The notes: a model not told the origin generated them from the letters alone. A stretch of 64,000 nt of DNA from RH-AL1 sp965198485 (GCA_965198485.1 CBDAPQ010000005.1:558001-622000); one strand, 5' to 3'. Numbered from the stretch's first letter, positions 32,476 to 41,459 are shown. Numbers and translations are program-made.

Positions 32476-33993
32476 ATGCGATCCTCCACGAAGAAGCGGT
32501 CTTCGATCGGTCTCGCCGACGGGCCATCCGCGTTCAGTTGGAGCACCGTCGCCTCGGCGGCGGTATCGATCATCCTGCTGATCGTTTGCGGCGCGGCGGC
32601 GCTCGCGATCCATCGAGTCGTCGACACCGAGTGGCTCGACGACAAGACGAGCCTCGCCGTCACCGCCGCCACCGGTCTCCTGCTCGGCGCCGCCGCACTT
32701 GTCGCGCTGCGTCTCGCCATGCGGCGCGCCGGCTGGCGCAGCCGCCTCGCCGCCTGCGTGCTGCCGTTCGGCCTTCTCGCCATCTGCGGCGGCTTCGTCG
32801 CCGCCAGCCTGCCCGATGCCTCGGTGGAGATGGAAGCGCTCGTCGAAGCGCACGGACCGCAGACGCCGCCGGCCACCATCGAACTCGGACCAAAGGGCGA
32901 CGACGTCCGCCTGACGGGCGAATTGCAGGAAGGCACGGCGAAGCGTCTCGTCGCCCTGCTCGACGCCCACCCGAAGGTCGGGCGGATTCACCTGACCAGC
33001 GAGGGCGGCCTTGCAGACGAGGGCCAGGCGCTCGGCAACATCATCGCCGCCCACCGACTGTCGACCTTCGTGCCCGATTATTGCGTCTCCGCCTGCACGC
33101 TGGCCTTCGTGCGCGGCACCGCGCGTTTAATGCTGGAGGACTCGCGGATCGGCTTCCATTCCCCCTTCGAGGCGGGATTGTTCGGGGTGGTCTACCAGGG
33201 CGACAGCAGCGAGCAGCGCGCCGAATACCTCGCCGCCGGCATCGCCAGGGATTTCGTCGATGCGGCGCTCAAGGTGAAGCCCGACGACATCTGGTACCCC
33301 AAGCCGGCGCGGCTCATCGCGGCGCATGTCGCCACGGCCGTGGTCACGCGCGACCGCCTGCCCGATTCGAACCTCGACGGCGCCGCGACGCTCGACGGGG
33401 CCCGCGCTGCCATCCTGCGCGACTACCCCGTGCTCGACGCCTTCCGCGTGCGCTCGCCCGACGCACTCGATACCGTGGCGCGGTGGTACCTGGACGCCTA
33501 TCGCCGCGAGCGGCCGGAAGGCGAGAACAACGAGCACCTTCGCGCCATCGTCTCCAGCGCGGTGCTGGTGGCGCTGACCCGCGCCGACGACGACGCGCTG
33601 GTCGAGGCCGGCCGTTTCCTGGCGCGCGGCATGGCCGCCGCAGCGGAGGATCCCGAAGCCTGCCTGCGCATCGGCACGGACGCCGACCTTGTGGAAGCCG
33701 AGTCCCACGTCGCCGGCATCGACACGGACGCCGATGACCGCGTCAAGGCGATCGTCGCCGCCGCCGCGGCAGGGCACCGCGAGCTTCGCGCGGCTGGCAC
33801 CGGCGGCCCGCTGGCCGCATTGGCCGATGCCGACGACGCCGACGACGCGCACTGCAAGGCGGCGCGCGAGGCCTACGGCGCCCTGTTGCGCCGGCCCGTC
33901 CCCGAAGCGGCCGCCGCCCTGCGCCGCCTCGCCGATGCCGCGGCACTGCAATCGCTCGCCGACCTGAAGACGATCATCGTCGTGCGTCGTTGA
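32476..33993 (+). CDS. Membrane protein with ClpP/crotonase-like periplasmic domain
   Basis: The 505-residue protein starts with three likely membrane segments (around AAVSIILLIVCGAAALAI, LAVTAATGLLLGAAALVAL and LLAICGGFVAASL). A soluble domain follows, with IHLTSEGGLADEGQALGNII and YCVSACTLAFVRGTARLM. This layout, a Gly-Gly turn and a Ser/Ala-Cys helix, is that of ClpP-like or COG3904 periplasmic proteins. Whether it is a peptidase is uncertain; the Ser in VSACT is the candidate nucleophile. The C-terminal 200 or so residues are Ala- and Asp-rich helices with no recognised family. The upstream frame from 32239 overlaps the PAS gene and is probably not coding. The start is ATG 32476. Confidence 0.7.
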   Translation: MRSSTKKRSSIGLADGPSAFSWSTVASAAVSIILLIVCGAAALAIHRVVDTEWLDDKTSLAVTAATGLLLGAAALVALRLAMRRAGWRSRLAACVLPFGLLAICGGFVAASLPDASVEMEALVEAHGPQTPPATIELGPKGDDVRLTGELQEGTAKRLVALLDAHPKVGRIHLTSEGGLADEGQALGNIIAAHRLSTFVPDYCVSACTLAFVRGTARLMLEDSRIGFHSPFEAGLFGVVYQGDSSEQRAEYLAAGIARDFVDAALKVKPDDIWYPKPARLIAAHVATAVVTRDRLPDSNLDGAATLDGARAAILRDYPVLDAFRVRSPDALDTVARWYLDAYRRERPEGENNEHLRAIVSSAVLVALTRADDDALVEAGRFLARGMAAAAEDPEACLRIGTDADLVEAESHVAGIDTDADDRVKAIVAAAAAGHRELRAAGTGGPLAALADADDADDAHCKAAREAYGALLRRPVPEAAAALRRLADAAALQSLADLKTIIVVRR

Positions 33994-34050
33994 GCGGCCT
34001 TGCCGCCCGAGGCCTGCGCGCGAATAAGTTGCCGAACTAGGAGACGCGCG

Positions 34051-35721
34051 TTGGCGAAGCCGAGCTTGATCGCATCCGACACGACGGTCCTGACGGCGGC
34101 CGGCGTGGCGCTCGCGATGGCCGCGATCGCGGTCCCGGCCTTGCAGCCCAAGGCGGCGACGGCGGCTTTGACGCCGATCTGCCGGGCGCCGCATGGCGCC
34201 AGCACCGTCAGATCGGGCTACGGCAGCGTGAGCTTCGCCAATACCTGCTCGGCCGCGGTGCAGCCGGCGCTGCAGCTTGCGGTCGCCAAGCTGCATTCCT
34301 TCGAGGCCGAGGCTTCGGACTTCACGAACGTCGCCAAGCGCGACCCCGGCTGCGCCATCGCCTGGTGGGGCGCGGCGATGAGCGCGCGCGGAAACCCGCT
34401 CGGCGGCGCGCTCGACGCGCAGAGCCTCGCCACCGGCCGCCGCGACGTCGACAAGGCGCTGGCGGTGAAGACCGCCTCGCCACGCGAGAAGGCGCTGATC
34501 GGCGCGATGGACACCTACTATCGCGCCTATCCCGACACGATCGCCCGCGGCCGCGCTTATTCCGACAAGATGGACGCGGTCCATACCGCCTACCCGGATG
34601 ATCCCGATATCGCCGCGCTCGACGGCCTGGCGATCGTCGAGGGCGTCGACCTCAACGACAAGACTTTTGCCCGCCAGAAGCGCGCCGGCGCCATCCTCGA
34701 GGCGGTGATGCAGGCGCATCCCGAGAACCCGGGCGCGCCGCACTACCTGATCCACGCCTACGACTACACCGCGCTGGCGCCCCTGGCGGTGCACGCCGCC
34801 GAGGTCGAATCGAAGATCTCGCCGGCGTCTAGCCACGCCCAGCACATGCCCTCGCACATCTGGAGCATGCTCGGCCGCTGGGACGCCTCGATCGATGCCA
34901 ACCGCCGCTCGGAATTCATCGCCGAGCCCGACAGCGCGCACGATCCGGTGAAGGGCGACATCGTCTTCGGCCACGCCTTCGATTTCATCGCCTACGCCCG
35001 GCTGCAGAAGGGCGAGGACCGTCACGTCGCGCAAGACCTCGTGGCGCTGCGCGGCAAGGGTGGCCAAGAGTTGGGCGGATCCGAGGGCGGCATGCCGACG
35101 ATCGTGGTGGCGCGCTACGCGCTGGAGCGCGGCGACTGGGCCGACGCGGCACGCGTGCCGGTGCCGGTCAACGACCCGTTCGACGCGGTGCTGGCGCGCT
35201 TCGCCCGCGCCTATGGCGCCGCCCGCGTCGGCGACGTCGCGCTGGCCAGGACCGAGTTGGCCGCGCTCAAGGCGCTGCGCGGCCCGGTCGCGCGCGAGGC
35301 CGGCGAATATTGGGGCCAGTTCGTCGACATCTACGCCGATGCCGCCGACGCCTGGATCCTAAAGGACGAAGGTCAGGCCGCCGCCGCGCTGGCGATGGCG
35401 CGCAAAGCGGCGGACGCCGACGACGGCCATGAGAAGCACATCTACCTCGAGAACAAGATCCTGCCGATGCGCGAGGCGCTCGGTGATTTGGAGGCCGAGC
35501 TCGGCCATCCGCGCGAGGCGCTCGCCGCCTACGAGGGCTCGCTGACGCTGGCGCCCGACCGCTACCGCTCGTTTTTGGGGGCGGCGCAGGCGGCGGAAAC
35601 CGTCGGTGACACGGCGGCGGCGAAGGCGTGGAGCGGGAAGGTGCTGGCGCTCGCCAAGGACGGGGACCACGCGCGGCCGGGATGGGGGATCGCCGAAGCC
35701 ATTCACGCGAAGAGCGGCTGA
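34051..35721 (+). CDS. Exported TPR-type protein
   Basis: The 556-residue product begins at TTG 34051 with an AGGAG ribosome-binding site. It has a signal peptide (TVLTAAGVALAMAAIAVPAL) and then helical repeats in the style of tetratricopeptide repeats, for example AVAKLHSFEAEASDF, SREFIAEPDS-like helices and HPREALAAYEGSLTLAPDRY near the C-terminus. A central HYLIHAYD and HAQHMPSHIW segment is characteristic of a subgroup of secreted TPR proteins of unknown role. It probably mediates protein contacts in the periplasm. A dispersed repeat copy follows at 35774. Confidence 0.72.
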   Translation: MAKPSLIASDTTVLTAAGVALAMAAIAVPALQPKAATAALTPICRAPHGASTVRSGYGSVSFANTCSAAVQPALQLAVAKLHSFEAEASDFTNVAKRDPGCAIAWWGAAMSARGNPLGGALDAQSLATGRRDVDKALAVKTASPREKALIGAMDTYYRAYPDTIARGRAYSDKMDAVHTAYPDDPDIAALDGLAIVEGVDLNDKTFARQKRAGAILEAVMQAHPENPGAPHYLIHAYDYTALAPLAVHAAEVESKISPASSHAQHMPSHIWSMLGRWDASIDANRRSEFIAEPDSAHDPVKGDIVFGHAFDFIAYARLQKGEDRHVAQDLVALRGKGGQELGGSEGGMPTIVVARYALERGDWADAARVPVPVNDPFDAVLARFARAYGAARVGDVALARTELAALKALRGPVAREAGEYWGQFVDIYADAADAWILKDEGQAAAALAMARKAADADDGHEKHIYLENKILPMREALGDLEAELGHPREALAAYEGSLTLAPDRYRSFLGAAQAAETVGDTAAAKAWSGKVLALAKDGDHARPGWGIAEAIHAKSG

Positions 35722-35773
35722 GACGATCAGGCTGGATCGCATCCCGCCAAGAAGGATGTCCGGCAATCCAGCG

Positions 35774-35856
35774 CCCGTCTTTCCGGGGCGCCGAAGGCGA
35801 GCCTGGAACCCACGACAACGCCGTTGAGAAAGAGGCGGAACGATGCCGCTCGAACC
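35774..35856. repeat. Dispersed repeat family A, copy 3
   Basis: The sequence cccgtctttccggggcgccg, then aaggcgagcctggaacccac and gacaacgccgttgagaaag, aligns nearly base for base with copy 2 (10497-10583). It includes the right-hand segment ggcggaacgatgccg that forms the hairpin in copy 2. Confidence 0.75.
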
Positions 35857-35947
35857 TACACGCACGTTGTCATACACGTGGAACCGACTTCTCTTCCCGG
35901 TCATCTTACCTATAAGGTGGCTTCGATCGTGACGCGCGACGCATCGC

Positions 35948-36098
35948 GACGCAAAATGGGGATGTGTGATCGCAAGGGGGTGTGTCCCCGACCTCTGATG
36001 TCGCCGTTCGGCGACGCGCCCGCCGGGCCAGACAGCAAGGGGTGACGCCTGATGACGCAAAACGGAGGTGTGTGATCGCGGCGGGGTGTGTCTGCCGA
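35948..36098. repeat. Two direct repeats of about 44 bp
   Basis: Copy 1 (35948-35991) reads gacgcaaaatggggatgtgt, then gatcgcaagggggtgtgtcc. Copy 2 (36054-36098) reads gacgcaaaacggaggtgtgt, then gatcgcggcggggtgtgtct. They are spaced 106 bases start to start. The intervening sequence contains a cgccgttcggcg palindrome. No function is evident. Confidence 0.7.
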
Positions 36099-36172
36099 CG
36101 CGGGCGCCGTGGCACAATCGTTCTGTCGTACTGTGCCTCTAGCAAGGGCGCGACGTTCGCCAGGAGGCGCCC

Positions 36173-38875
36173 ATGAAGATCGAGATGCCGAACGTGCCGC
36201 ACCGCGCGGTGGCGGGCACGGCGGAAGGCAAGCGGCTCACCGAGGCCGACAGCGCCGACGGCATGTCCTGGCGGCGCTTCGGGCCCTACCTCAGCGACCG
36301 GCAATGGGGCACGGTGCGCGAGGACTACAGCTCCGACGGCGAGGCCTGGACCTACCTGCCGCACGACCAGGCGCGCTCCAAGGCCTATCGCTGGGGCGAG
36401 GACGCCATCGCCGGCTTCGCCGACGACAAGCTCGCGGTCTGCCTCGGCCTCGCGCTGTGGAACGGCCACGACCCGATCCTCAAGGAACGGCTGTTCGGCC
36501 TGACCAACAGCCAGGGCAACCACGGCGAGGACGTCAAGGAACTCTACTACTACCTCGACGGCACGCCGACCCACTCGTACATGCGGATGCTCTACAAATA
36601 TCCGCAGACGGCTTTCCCCTACGACGACCTGGTGCAGACCAACGCCAAGCGCTCGCTGAGCGAGCGCGAATACGAGATCATCGACACCGGCCTCTTCGAT
36701 CACGACCGCTATTTCGACGTCACCGTGGAATACGCCAAGGCCGCGCCCGATGATGTGCTCATGCTGGTGACGCTCGCCAACCGCGGCGATGCCGAGACTG
36801 CGCTCCATGTTTTGCCGCAACTGTGGTCGCGCAACACCTGGACCTGGAGCGGCGACGCCGCCAGGCGGCCGAAGCTCGCCGCCGACGGCGTCCACGCCGT
36901 GAGCATCGCGCATCCCGACCTTGCTCCGATGCGGCTCGACTGCGACGGCGCTCCCGAACTGCTGTTTTGCGAGAACGAGACCAACCTGCCCCTGCTCTAC
37001 GGCGTCGAAGCCAAGGGCACCTTCAAGGACGGCATCAATGATCACGTCGTCGGCGGTGTCGCCGGCGCGGTGAACCCGGAGCGCACCGGCACCAAGGCGG
37101 CGGCGCACTACACGATGACGGTGCCGGCCCACGGCGAGGTCACGCTGCGGCTGCGGCTGCGCCCGGCCACGTGCGTGCACAACGCTTTCGTCGATTTCGA
37201 CGCCACGATGAAGGCAAGGCGCGACGAGTGCGACGCCTTCTACGCCGCGCTGCAGTCCGACATCGACGATGCCGACAAGCGGCTGGTCCAGCGTCAGGCC
37301 TTCGCCGGCATGCTATGGAGCAAGCAGTACTACGGCTTCGACATCCAGCGATGGCTCAACGGCGATCCGGCCGAGCCGCGGCCGCCGCACGAGCGCCTGC
37401 TCGGCCGCGACGTCGAGTGGGGGCATTTTTTCTCCGATGACATCTTCTCGATGCCGGACGCGTGGGAATACCCCTGGTTCGCCGCCTGGGACCTCGCCTT
37501 CCATTGCGTGACCTTCGCGCTGATCGATCCGGCCTTCGCCAAGGCGCAGCTCGTGCTGCTGCTGCAGTCGCGCTTCCTCCACCCCAACGGGCAGATCCCG
37601 GCCTACGAGTGGAACTTCGGCGACACCAACCCACCGGTGCACGCGCTGGCGGCGCTGCAGATCTACGACATCGATCGCGAGCGCTCGGGCCATGCCGATC
37701 TCACGTTTTTGAGGCGCGTCTACCATAAGCTGACCCTGAACTTCACGTGGTGGGTCAACCGGCAGGACGAGCAGGATCGCAACATCTTCGAGGGCGGCTT
37801 CCTCGGGCTCGACAACATCTCGCTATTCAACCGCTCCGGCCAACTGCCCGAGGGCGGCCACCTCGACCAGGCCGACGGCACCGCGTGGGCGGCGGTCTAC
37901 GCGCTCAACCTCATGCGGCTTTCGATCGAGCTGGCGATGGACGACCATGTCTACGAGGACATGGCGATCAAGTTCTTCGAGCACTTCCTGCTCATCGCCG
38001 GCGCGGTGCATCGCAAGATCGGCACGCACGGCGACGGCCTCTGGGATCAGGAGGACGGGTTCTACTACGACCTGCTCGAGATCCCCGGCCAGGAGGAGAT
38101 GCCCCTCAAGGTCCGCTCGATGGTGGGGCTGATCCCGCTCTTCGCGGTGGAGCTTCTGAGTGGCGACATCTTCGAGAAACTCCCCGACTTCGGCGAGCGG
38201 GTAAAATGGCTGTTCGCCAACCGCCCCGACCTGTCGAAGCTCGTGTCACGCTGGAACGACGTGAACAGCGCCGATTACTCGATGCTCGCCCTGATGCGCA
38301 AGCAGCGCCTCAACCGCGTGCTGACGCGCATGCTCGACGAGAGCGAGTTCCTGTCGCCGTACGGCATCCGCTCGGTGTCGAAGGTTCACGAGGCGCATCC
38401 CGCCGTCGTGACCATCCAGGGCCAGGAGCACCGCGTCGACTACGAGCCGGGCGAGGGTACGACGCGGCTCTTCGGCGGCAATTCAAACTGGCGCGGCCCG
38501 GTCTGGATGCCGGTGAACTACCTCATCGTGGTCGCGCTGCACCGCTACCAGACCTTCTACGGCGACGATTTCGAGCTCGAGGTGCCGACCGGCTCGGGCC
38601 GCAAGATGAAGCTCGGCCAGATCGGCCACGAGATCGCGCGGCGCCTCACCTGCCTCTTCCTGCGGGACGCCGACGGCCGCCGCGCCATCTACGACGACAA
38701 TGCCAAAATGCAGCAGGATCCTCACTTCCGCGACCACATCCTGTTCTACGAGCATTTCCACGGCGACACCGGCCGCGGGCTGGGCGCCTCGCACCAGACC
38801 GGCTGGACGGGCCTGATCGCGCTGCTGCTACACCCACCCTACGAGATCGAGCCCGACCTGGGCGAACGCACGTAA
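36173..38875 (+). CDS. GH63/MGH-like glycosidase
   Basis: The 900-residue protein is a large glycoside hydrolase of the GH63 or mannosylglycerate-hydrolase-like group with an (alpha/alpha)6 barrel in its C-terminal half. Recognisable runs are WRRFGPYLSDRQWGTVREDY near the start, DEYYYLDGTPTHSY-like sequence (KELYYYLDGTPTHSYMRMLY), WEYPWFAAWDLAFHC, NGQIPAYEWNFGDTNPPVHA and GNSNWRGPVWMPVNYL. Acidic residues in DLAFH, YEWNFGD and the C-terminal segment are likely catalytic. There is no signal peptide, so it should act in the cytoplasm. The substrate is unknown, though alpha-linked glucosides are typical of the family. AGGAGG precedes ATG 36173. An SDR dehydrogenase follows. Confidence 0.82.
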   Translation: MKIEMPNVPHRAVAGTAEGKRLTEADSADGMSWRRFGPYLSDRQWGTVREDYSSDGEAWTYLPHDQARSKAYRWGEDAIAGFADDKLAVCLGLALWNGHDPILKERLFGLTNSQGNHGEDVKELYYYLDGTPTHSYMRMLYKYPQTAFPYDDLVQTNAKRSLSEREYEIIDTGLFDHDRYFDVTVEYAKAAPDDVLMLVTLANRGDAETALHVLPQLWSRNTWTWSGDAARRPKLAADGVHAVSIAHPDLAPMRLDCDGAPELLFCENETNLPLLYGVEAKGTFKDGINDHVVGGVAGAVNPERTGTKAAAHYTMTVPAHGEVTLRLRLRPATCVHNAFVDFDATMKARRDECDAFYAALQSDIDDADKRLVQRQAFAGMLWSKQYYGFDIQRWLNGDPAEPRPPHERLLGRDVEWGHFFSDDIFSMPDAWEYPWFAAWDLAFHCVTFALIDPAFAKAQLVLLLQSRFLHPNGQIPAYEWNFGDTNPPVHALAALQIYDIDRERSGHADLTFLRRVYHKLTLNFTWWVNRQDEQDRNIFEGGFLGLDNISLFNRSGQLPEGGHLDQADGTAWAAVYALNLMRLSIELAMDDHVYEDMAIKFFEHFLLIAGAVHRKIGTHGDGLWDQEDGFYYDLLEIPGQEEMPLKVRSMVGLIPLFAVELLSGDIFEKLPDFGERVKWLFANRPDLSKLVSRWNDVNSADYSMLALMRKQRLNRVLTRMLDESEFLSPYGIRSVSKVHEAHPAVVTIQGQEHRVDYEPGEGTTRLFGGNSNWRGPVWMPVNYLIVVALHRYQTFYGDDFELEVPTGSGRKMKLGQIGHEIARRLTCLFLRDADGRRAIYDDNAKMQQDPHFRDHILFYEHFHGDTGRGLGASHQTGWTGLIALLLHPPYEIEPDLGERT

Positions 38876-38933
38876 GCTCGCGCTCATCTTATCTGCTTAC
38901 CATCTTGACGCTTTCGATTACTAAGCGCGAGCT
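38875..38933. repeat. 10-bp inverted repeat at the glycosidase stop
   Basis: The arms agctcgcgct (38875-38884) and agcgcgagct (38924-38933) are perfect complements separated by 39 AT-richer bases that include ttgacg. It could be a cruciform, terminator or operator between the glycosidase and SDR genes. Confidence 0.4.
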
Positions 38934-39100
38934 ACGGAAAGTGGAAATCGGCGCAAGAATACTTCTCCGGAAGACTTCCAAAGATTACAGCCGAAATCGA
39001 ACTGAAATGGCGACAGGACGCGATAGCGAGGGGTCCGGTGAAGAAGACCTCGTGCAACCGAAGCTGAGCCGCAGGGTTCTCGCGGCGCAGGAGTAGCAGC

Positions 39101-39970
39101 ATGACCGACCCCAAGAGCCCGACAGCCCCCCGCGCGCCGGATACGGAGCCGCTGCCCAAGGTCGGCTACGACGAGATCCTGAAAGGGCAGCCGGCGATCG
39201 TGACCGGCGCCAATTCCGGCATCGGCGAGGCCGTCGCCATCGGTCTCGCCCGCGCCGGCGCTGACGTCTGCGTGAACTACGTCACGCACCCCGAAACGGC
39301 CGAGGAGGTCGCCCACAAGATCGAGGGCTACGGCCAGAAAGCCATTGTCGTGAAGGCCGACGTCTCCAAGGAGGACGAGGTCGAGGCCATGTACAAGAAG
39401 GCCATCGACGCGTTCGGGACGATCCACATCTCGGTCAGCAATGCCGGCTTGCAGAAGGACTCGCCTTTCGTCGACATGACGATGGCGCAATGGGAGACCG
39501 TCATCGGCGTCAACCTGACGGGACAGTTCCTCTGCCAGCGCGCCGCCGCCCGCGAGTTCCTCCGACGCGGCGTCGTGGAGAGCGTTTCCGTTGCCGCCGG
39601 CAAAATGATCTGCATGTCGTCCGTGCACCAGGCGATCCCGTGGGCCGGGCACGTGAACTACGCGACGTCGAAGGGCGGTATCAAGCTGATGATGGAGTCG
39701 ATGGCGCAGGAACTGGCGCCGCACCGCGTGCGCGTCAACGCGATCGGCCCCGGCGCTATCCGCACGCCGATCAACACCGAGGCGTGGAGCACGGCGGAGG
39801 CCTACAAGTCGCTGATGACGCTGGTGCCCTACAAGCGTATCGGCGAGCCCGACGATATCGCTCAGGCCGCCGCTTGGCTCGCCTCCGACCACGCCGACTA
39901 CGTCACCGGTATCACGCTCTTTGTCGATGGCGGCATGACGCTGTATCCCGGCTTCGCCACGGGCGGGTGA
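39101..39970 (+). CDS. SDR-family glucose/ribitol dehydrogenase-like oxidoreductase
   Basis: The 289-residue short-chain dehydrogenase has the NAD(P)-binding TGANSGIGEA near residue 36, the active-site Ser in CMSSVHQ, YATSKGG (YxxxK) and the C-terminal GITLFVDGGMTLYPGF. It matches glucose 1-dehydrogenase-like enzymes, so oxidation of an aldose is probable but the substrate is inferred. An extended N-terminus (residues 1-30) precedes the Rossmann fold. GCAGGAG is the ribosome-binding site. It follows the glycosidase by 225 bases, so the two may form a sugar-handling unit. A bidirectional hairpin follows. Confidence 0.88.
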   Translation: MTDPKSPTAPRAPDTEPLPKVGYDEILKGQPAIVTGANSGIGEAVAIGLARAGADVCVNYVTHPETAEEVAHKIEGYGQKAIVVKADVSKEDEVEAMYKKAIDAFGTIHISVSNAGLQKDSPFVDMTMAQWETVIGVNLTGQFLCQRAAAREFLRRGVVESVSVAAGKMICMSSVHQAIPWAGHVNYATSKGGIKLMMESMAQELAPHRVRVNAIGPGAIRTPINTEAWSTAEAYKSLMTLVPYKRIGEPDDIAQAAAWLASDHADYVTGITLFVDGGMTLYPGFATGG

Positions 39971-40015
39971 CATCACAAGGGGACACGTAAGTTCACGTCG
40001 CGTCTGTTAGCCGAA

Positions 40016-40048
40016 AACAGGGGCGGCGCTAGTCGCGTCGCCCCTGTT
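40016..40048. terminator. Bidirectional terminator between SDR and the islet gene
   Basis: The stem aacaggggcg pairs with cgcccctgtt around a 13-base loop that itself contains gcg/cgc. It lies exactly between two convergent stop codons (39970 and 40053). Confidence 0.75.
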
Positions 40049-40052
40049 ACAA

Positions 40053-40985
40053 TCAGCGCGAAAATGTCGCCATGTTCCCGGCCTTCGCGATGCAGCTCAT
40101 TCCAACGTAGGGACCGCCCGTCGGACCGACCTGGTAGTCGTGATCCAGTTCGATCAGCGCGGGTTGATCAATATTCTGGACGAAAATCGGCGAGCCGAAG
40201 AACGTGGCGTAGCCTCGCGCAATTACGGCTGTTCCGGCTTCATTGAGAATGTCTACATTGTTGGCGGCCGTTCCGGGGATCAGCATGTCCGTGTGATCGG
40301 CCATCTTGACAAGCGCAAATGGCGCGATTGTCCACGTGCCGTCGGCATTGTATGTCACGTTGAAAGTCGAGTAGCCGGGCGTCGCATCGCAGAGCGCGGC
40401 AATGATCGAGGATGTAGTGAAGTTCATCACTGTCCCAGGCGTGTATGTTCCTACAGCAACGTAGAACTTGAGCACCGGCTGGCAATCGATGTTCATCGTG
40501 GGTTGCGCCAACACAAAGTTCGAAAGCGAAATTCCACCCGTCAAGGTCCTCACAGCCGAGCCGACGTTGTAGGCGGATATCGGGTTGTAGGTCGGCGTGA
40601 TGATCCGGAAGGAGCCCGGTTGCGGGCCGACGGTTGCGGTCGGCATTGTCAGCCCCAAAGAGGGCGTGAGCGACATGGTGGTCGTGTTGTTCACGCCACC
40701 TCCGGTCGCCGGGGTGAGACCGATCGGCTGAGAGGCCGACAATTGGCCGGATGATTGTCCCACGATCGGAGGCGACACCTGTTGTTGCGCGCCTGCGTAG
40801 AACTGCAGGTTCATCGAGAACGAAAGGACTGCGCCGGAAGAGGCGCTCGGCAGAAGAGGTGCCGTGTAGAGGCTGTTGCTATAGACTTGCTGGCCGCCGC
40901 TATAAGCCGCCGGCTGCTGAAAAAAGAAGAAGTTCTGCAGGTTCGGACTGTTATTTGTGACGTTGATCGTGATCAGAGTGGACAT
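40053..40985 (-). CDS. Beta-rich hypothetical protein in an AT-richer islet
   Basis: The 310-residue product starts MSTLITINVTNNSPNLQNFF and is rich in Ser, Thr, Asn, Gly, Pro and Gln, with regularly alternating hydrophobic residues that suggest an all-beta fold. There is no signal peptide or membrane helix. Three cysteines occur, in NIDCQP, LCDATP and MSCIAK. No family is recognised with confidence. The ribosome-binding site is AAGGCGAGG just upstream of ATG 40985. The DNA is visibly poorer in G+C than its flanks, which points to acquisition by transfer. An XRE regulator lies upstream on the same strand, with a perfect inverted repeat between them. Confidence 0.75.
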   Translation of the reverse strand: MSTLITINVTNNSPNLQNFFFFQQPAAYSGGQQVYSNSLYTAPLLPSASSGAVLSFSMNLQFYAGAQQQVSPPIVGQSSGQLSASQPIGLTPATGGGVNNTTTMSLTPSLGLTMPTATVGPQPGSFRIITPTYNPISAYNVGSAVRTLTGGISLSNFVLAQPTMNIDCQPVLKFYVAVGTYTPGTVMNFTTSSIIAALCDATPGYSTFNVTYNADGTWTIAPFALVKMADHTDMLIPGTAANNVDILNEAGTAVIARGYATFFGSPIFVQNIDQPALIELDHDYQVGPTGGPYVGMSCIAKAGNMATFSR

Positions 40986-41051
40986 AGAGCCTCGCCTTAG
41001 TCTTGCTACCGGAGGATGCCGGTCCAAAGAAGCTATGACAGGCGTCTTTTA

Positions 41052-41075
41052 CACGCAAAGGTTGTGTCTTGCGTG
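41052..41075. promoter_or_regulatory. Perfect inverted repeat, candidate XRE operator
   Basis: The arms cacgcaa and ttgcgtg flank a 10-base spacer. The repeat lies between the XRE gene and the start of the beta-rich gene, about 67 bases upstream of that start. Position and symmetry suggest a repressor site. Confidence 0.5.
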
Positions 41076-41123
41076 GCGCGCAAGTTCTGGCTGGACGGGT
41101 CGCTCGTGCAGGCTTGGGCGCCA

Positions 41124-41459
41124 TCATCCAACGTAGCTGCGGCCGACCAGCATCGCGGGGCAATCGAGCCAGAACGGAACGAATTGCTCCTCGAAACCCG
41201 TACGAGTGGATAGGGTGTCTATATGGTGCTCTTCGCCTGCGGCAGGCCGCTCTATCCGCCCGATACCGCAAAGGAACCAATCCAGCGATATCGAGAGTGC
41301 CTCGCAAACAGCGATAGCGTGGTCGACACTGATGGATTTGTTGTTTTTCCAGCGTGTAATCGTGCTTTCTTGCACGCCAAGAAGATGCGCCAGAGCGTGT
41401 TGTTTGTATATCCCCTGCCGGTGCATGGCTTCGACAAGTCGCTGACCCCGGTTCGTCAT
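41124..41459 (-). CDS. XRE-family transcriptional regulator
   Basis: The 111-residue protein has an N-terminal Cro/C1-type helix-turn-helix (residues about 8-62): YKQHALAHLLGVQESTITRW and then KNNKSISVDHAIAVCEALSI. A short tail (GFEEQFVPFWLDCPAML) could be for dimerisation or effector binding. It lacks the usual phage or toxin-antitoxin neighbours. It probably controls itself and the downstream beta-rich gene through the inverted repeat at 41052. Like that gene it is AT-richer than the surrounding chromosome. The start is ATG 41459. Confidence 0.82.
   Translation of the reverse strand: MTNRGQRLVEAMHRQGIYKQHALAHLLGVQESTITRWKNNKSISVDHAIAVCEALSISLDWFLCGIGRIERPAAGEEHHIDTLSTRTGFEEQFVPFWLDCPAMLVGRSYVG

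Larger units (their letters stand above)
35722..36172. other. Repeat-rich intergenic region
   Basis: These 451 bases hold repeat family A copy 3 (35774-35856) and two direct repeats of about 44 bases (35948-35991 and 36054-36098). The ribosome-binding site AGGAGG of the glycosidase gene is at its right end. No credible gene is visible on either strand. Confidence 0.65.

Noticed and set aside
38905..38940. Sigma-70 promoter beginning ttgacg before the SDR gene
   Set aside because: A TTGACG is present, but I cannot see a convincing -10 at the right spacing, so no promoter was annotated.
40053..41459. Prophage remnant or toxin-antitoxin module
   Set aside because: An XRE regulator and odd base composition hint at this, but there is no integrase, structural phage gene, toxin-like partner or att repeat, so only an islet of unknown type is claimed.
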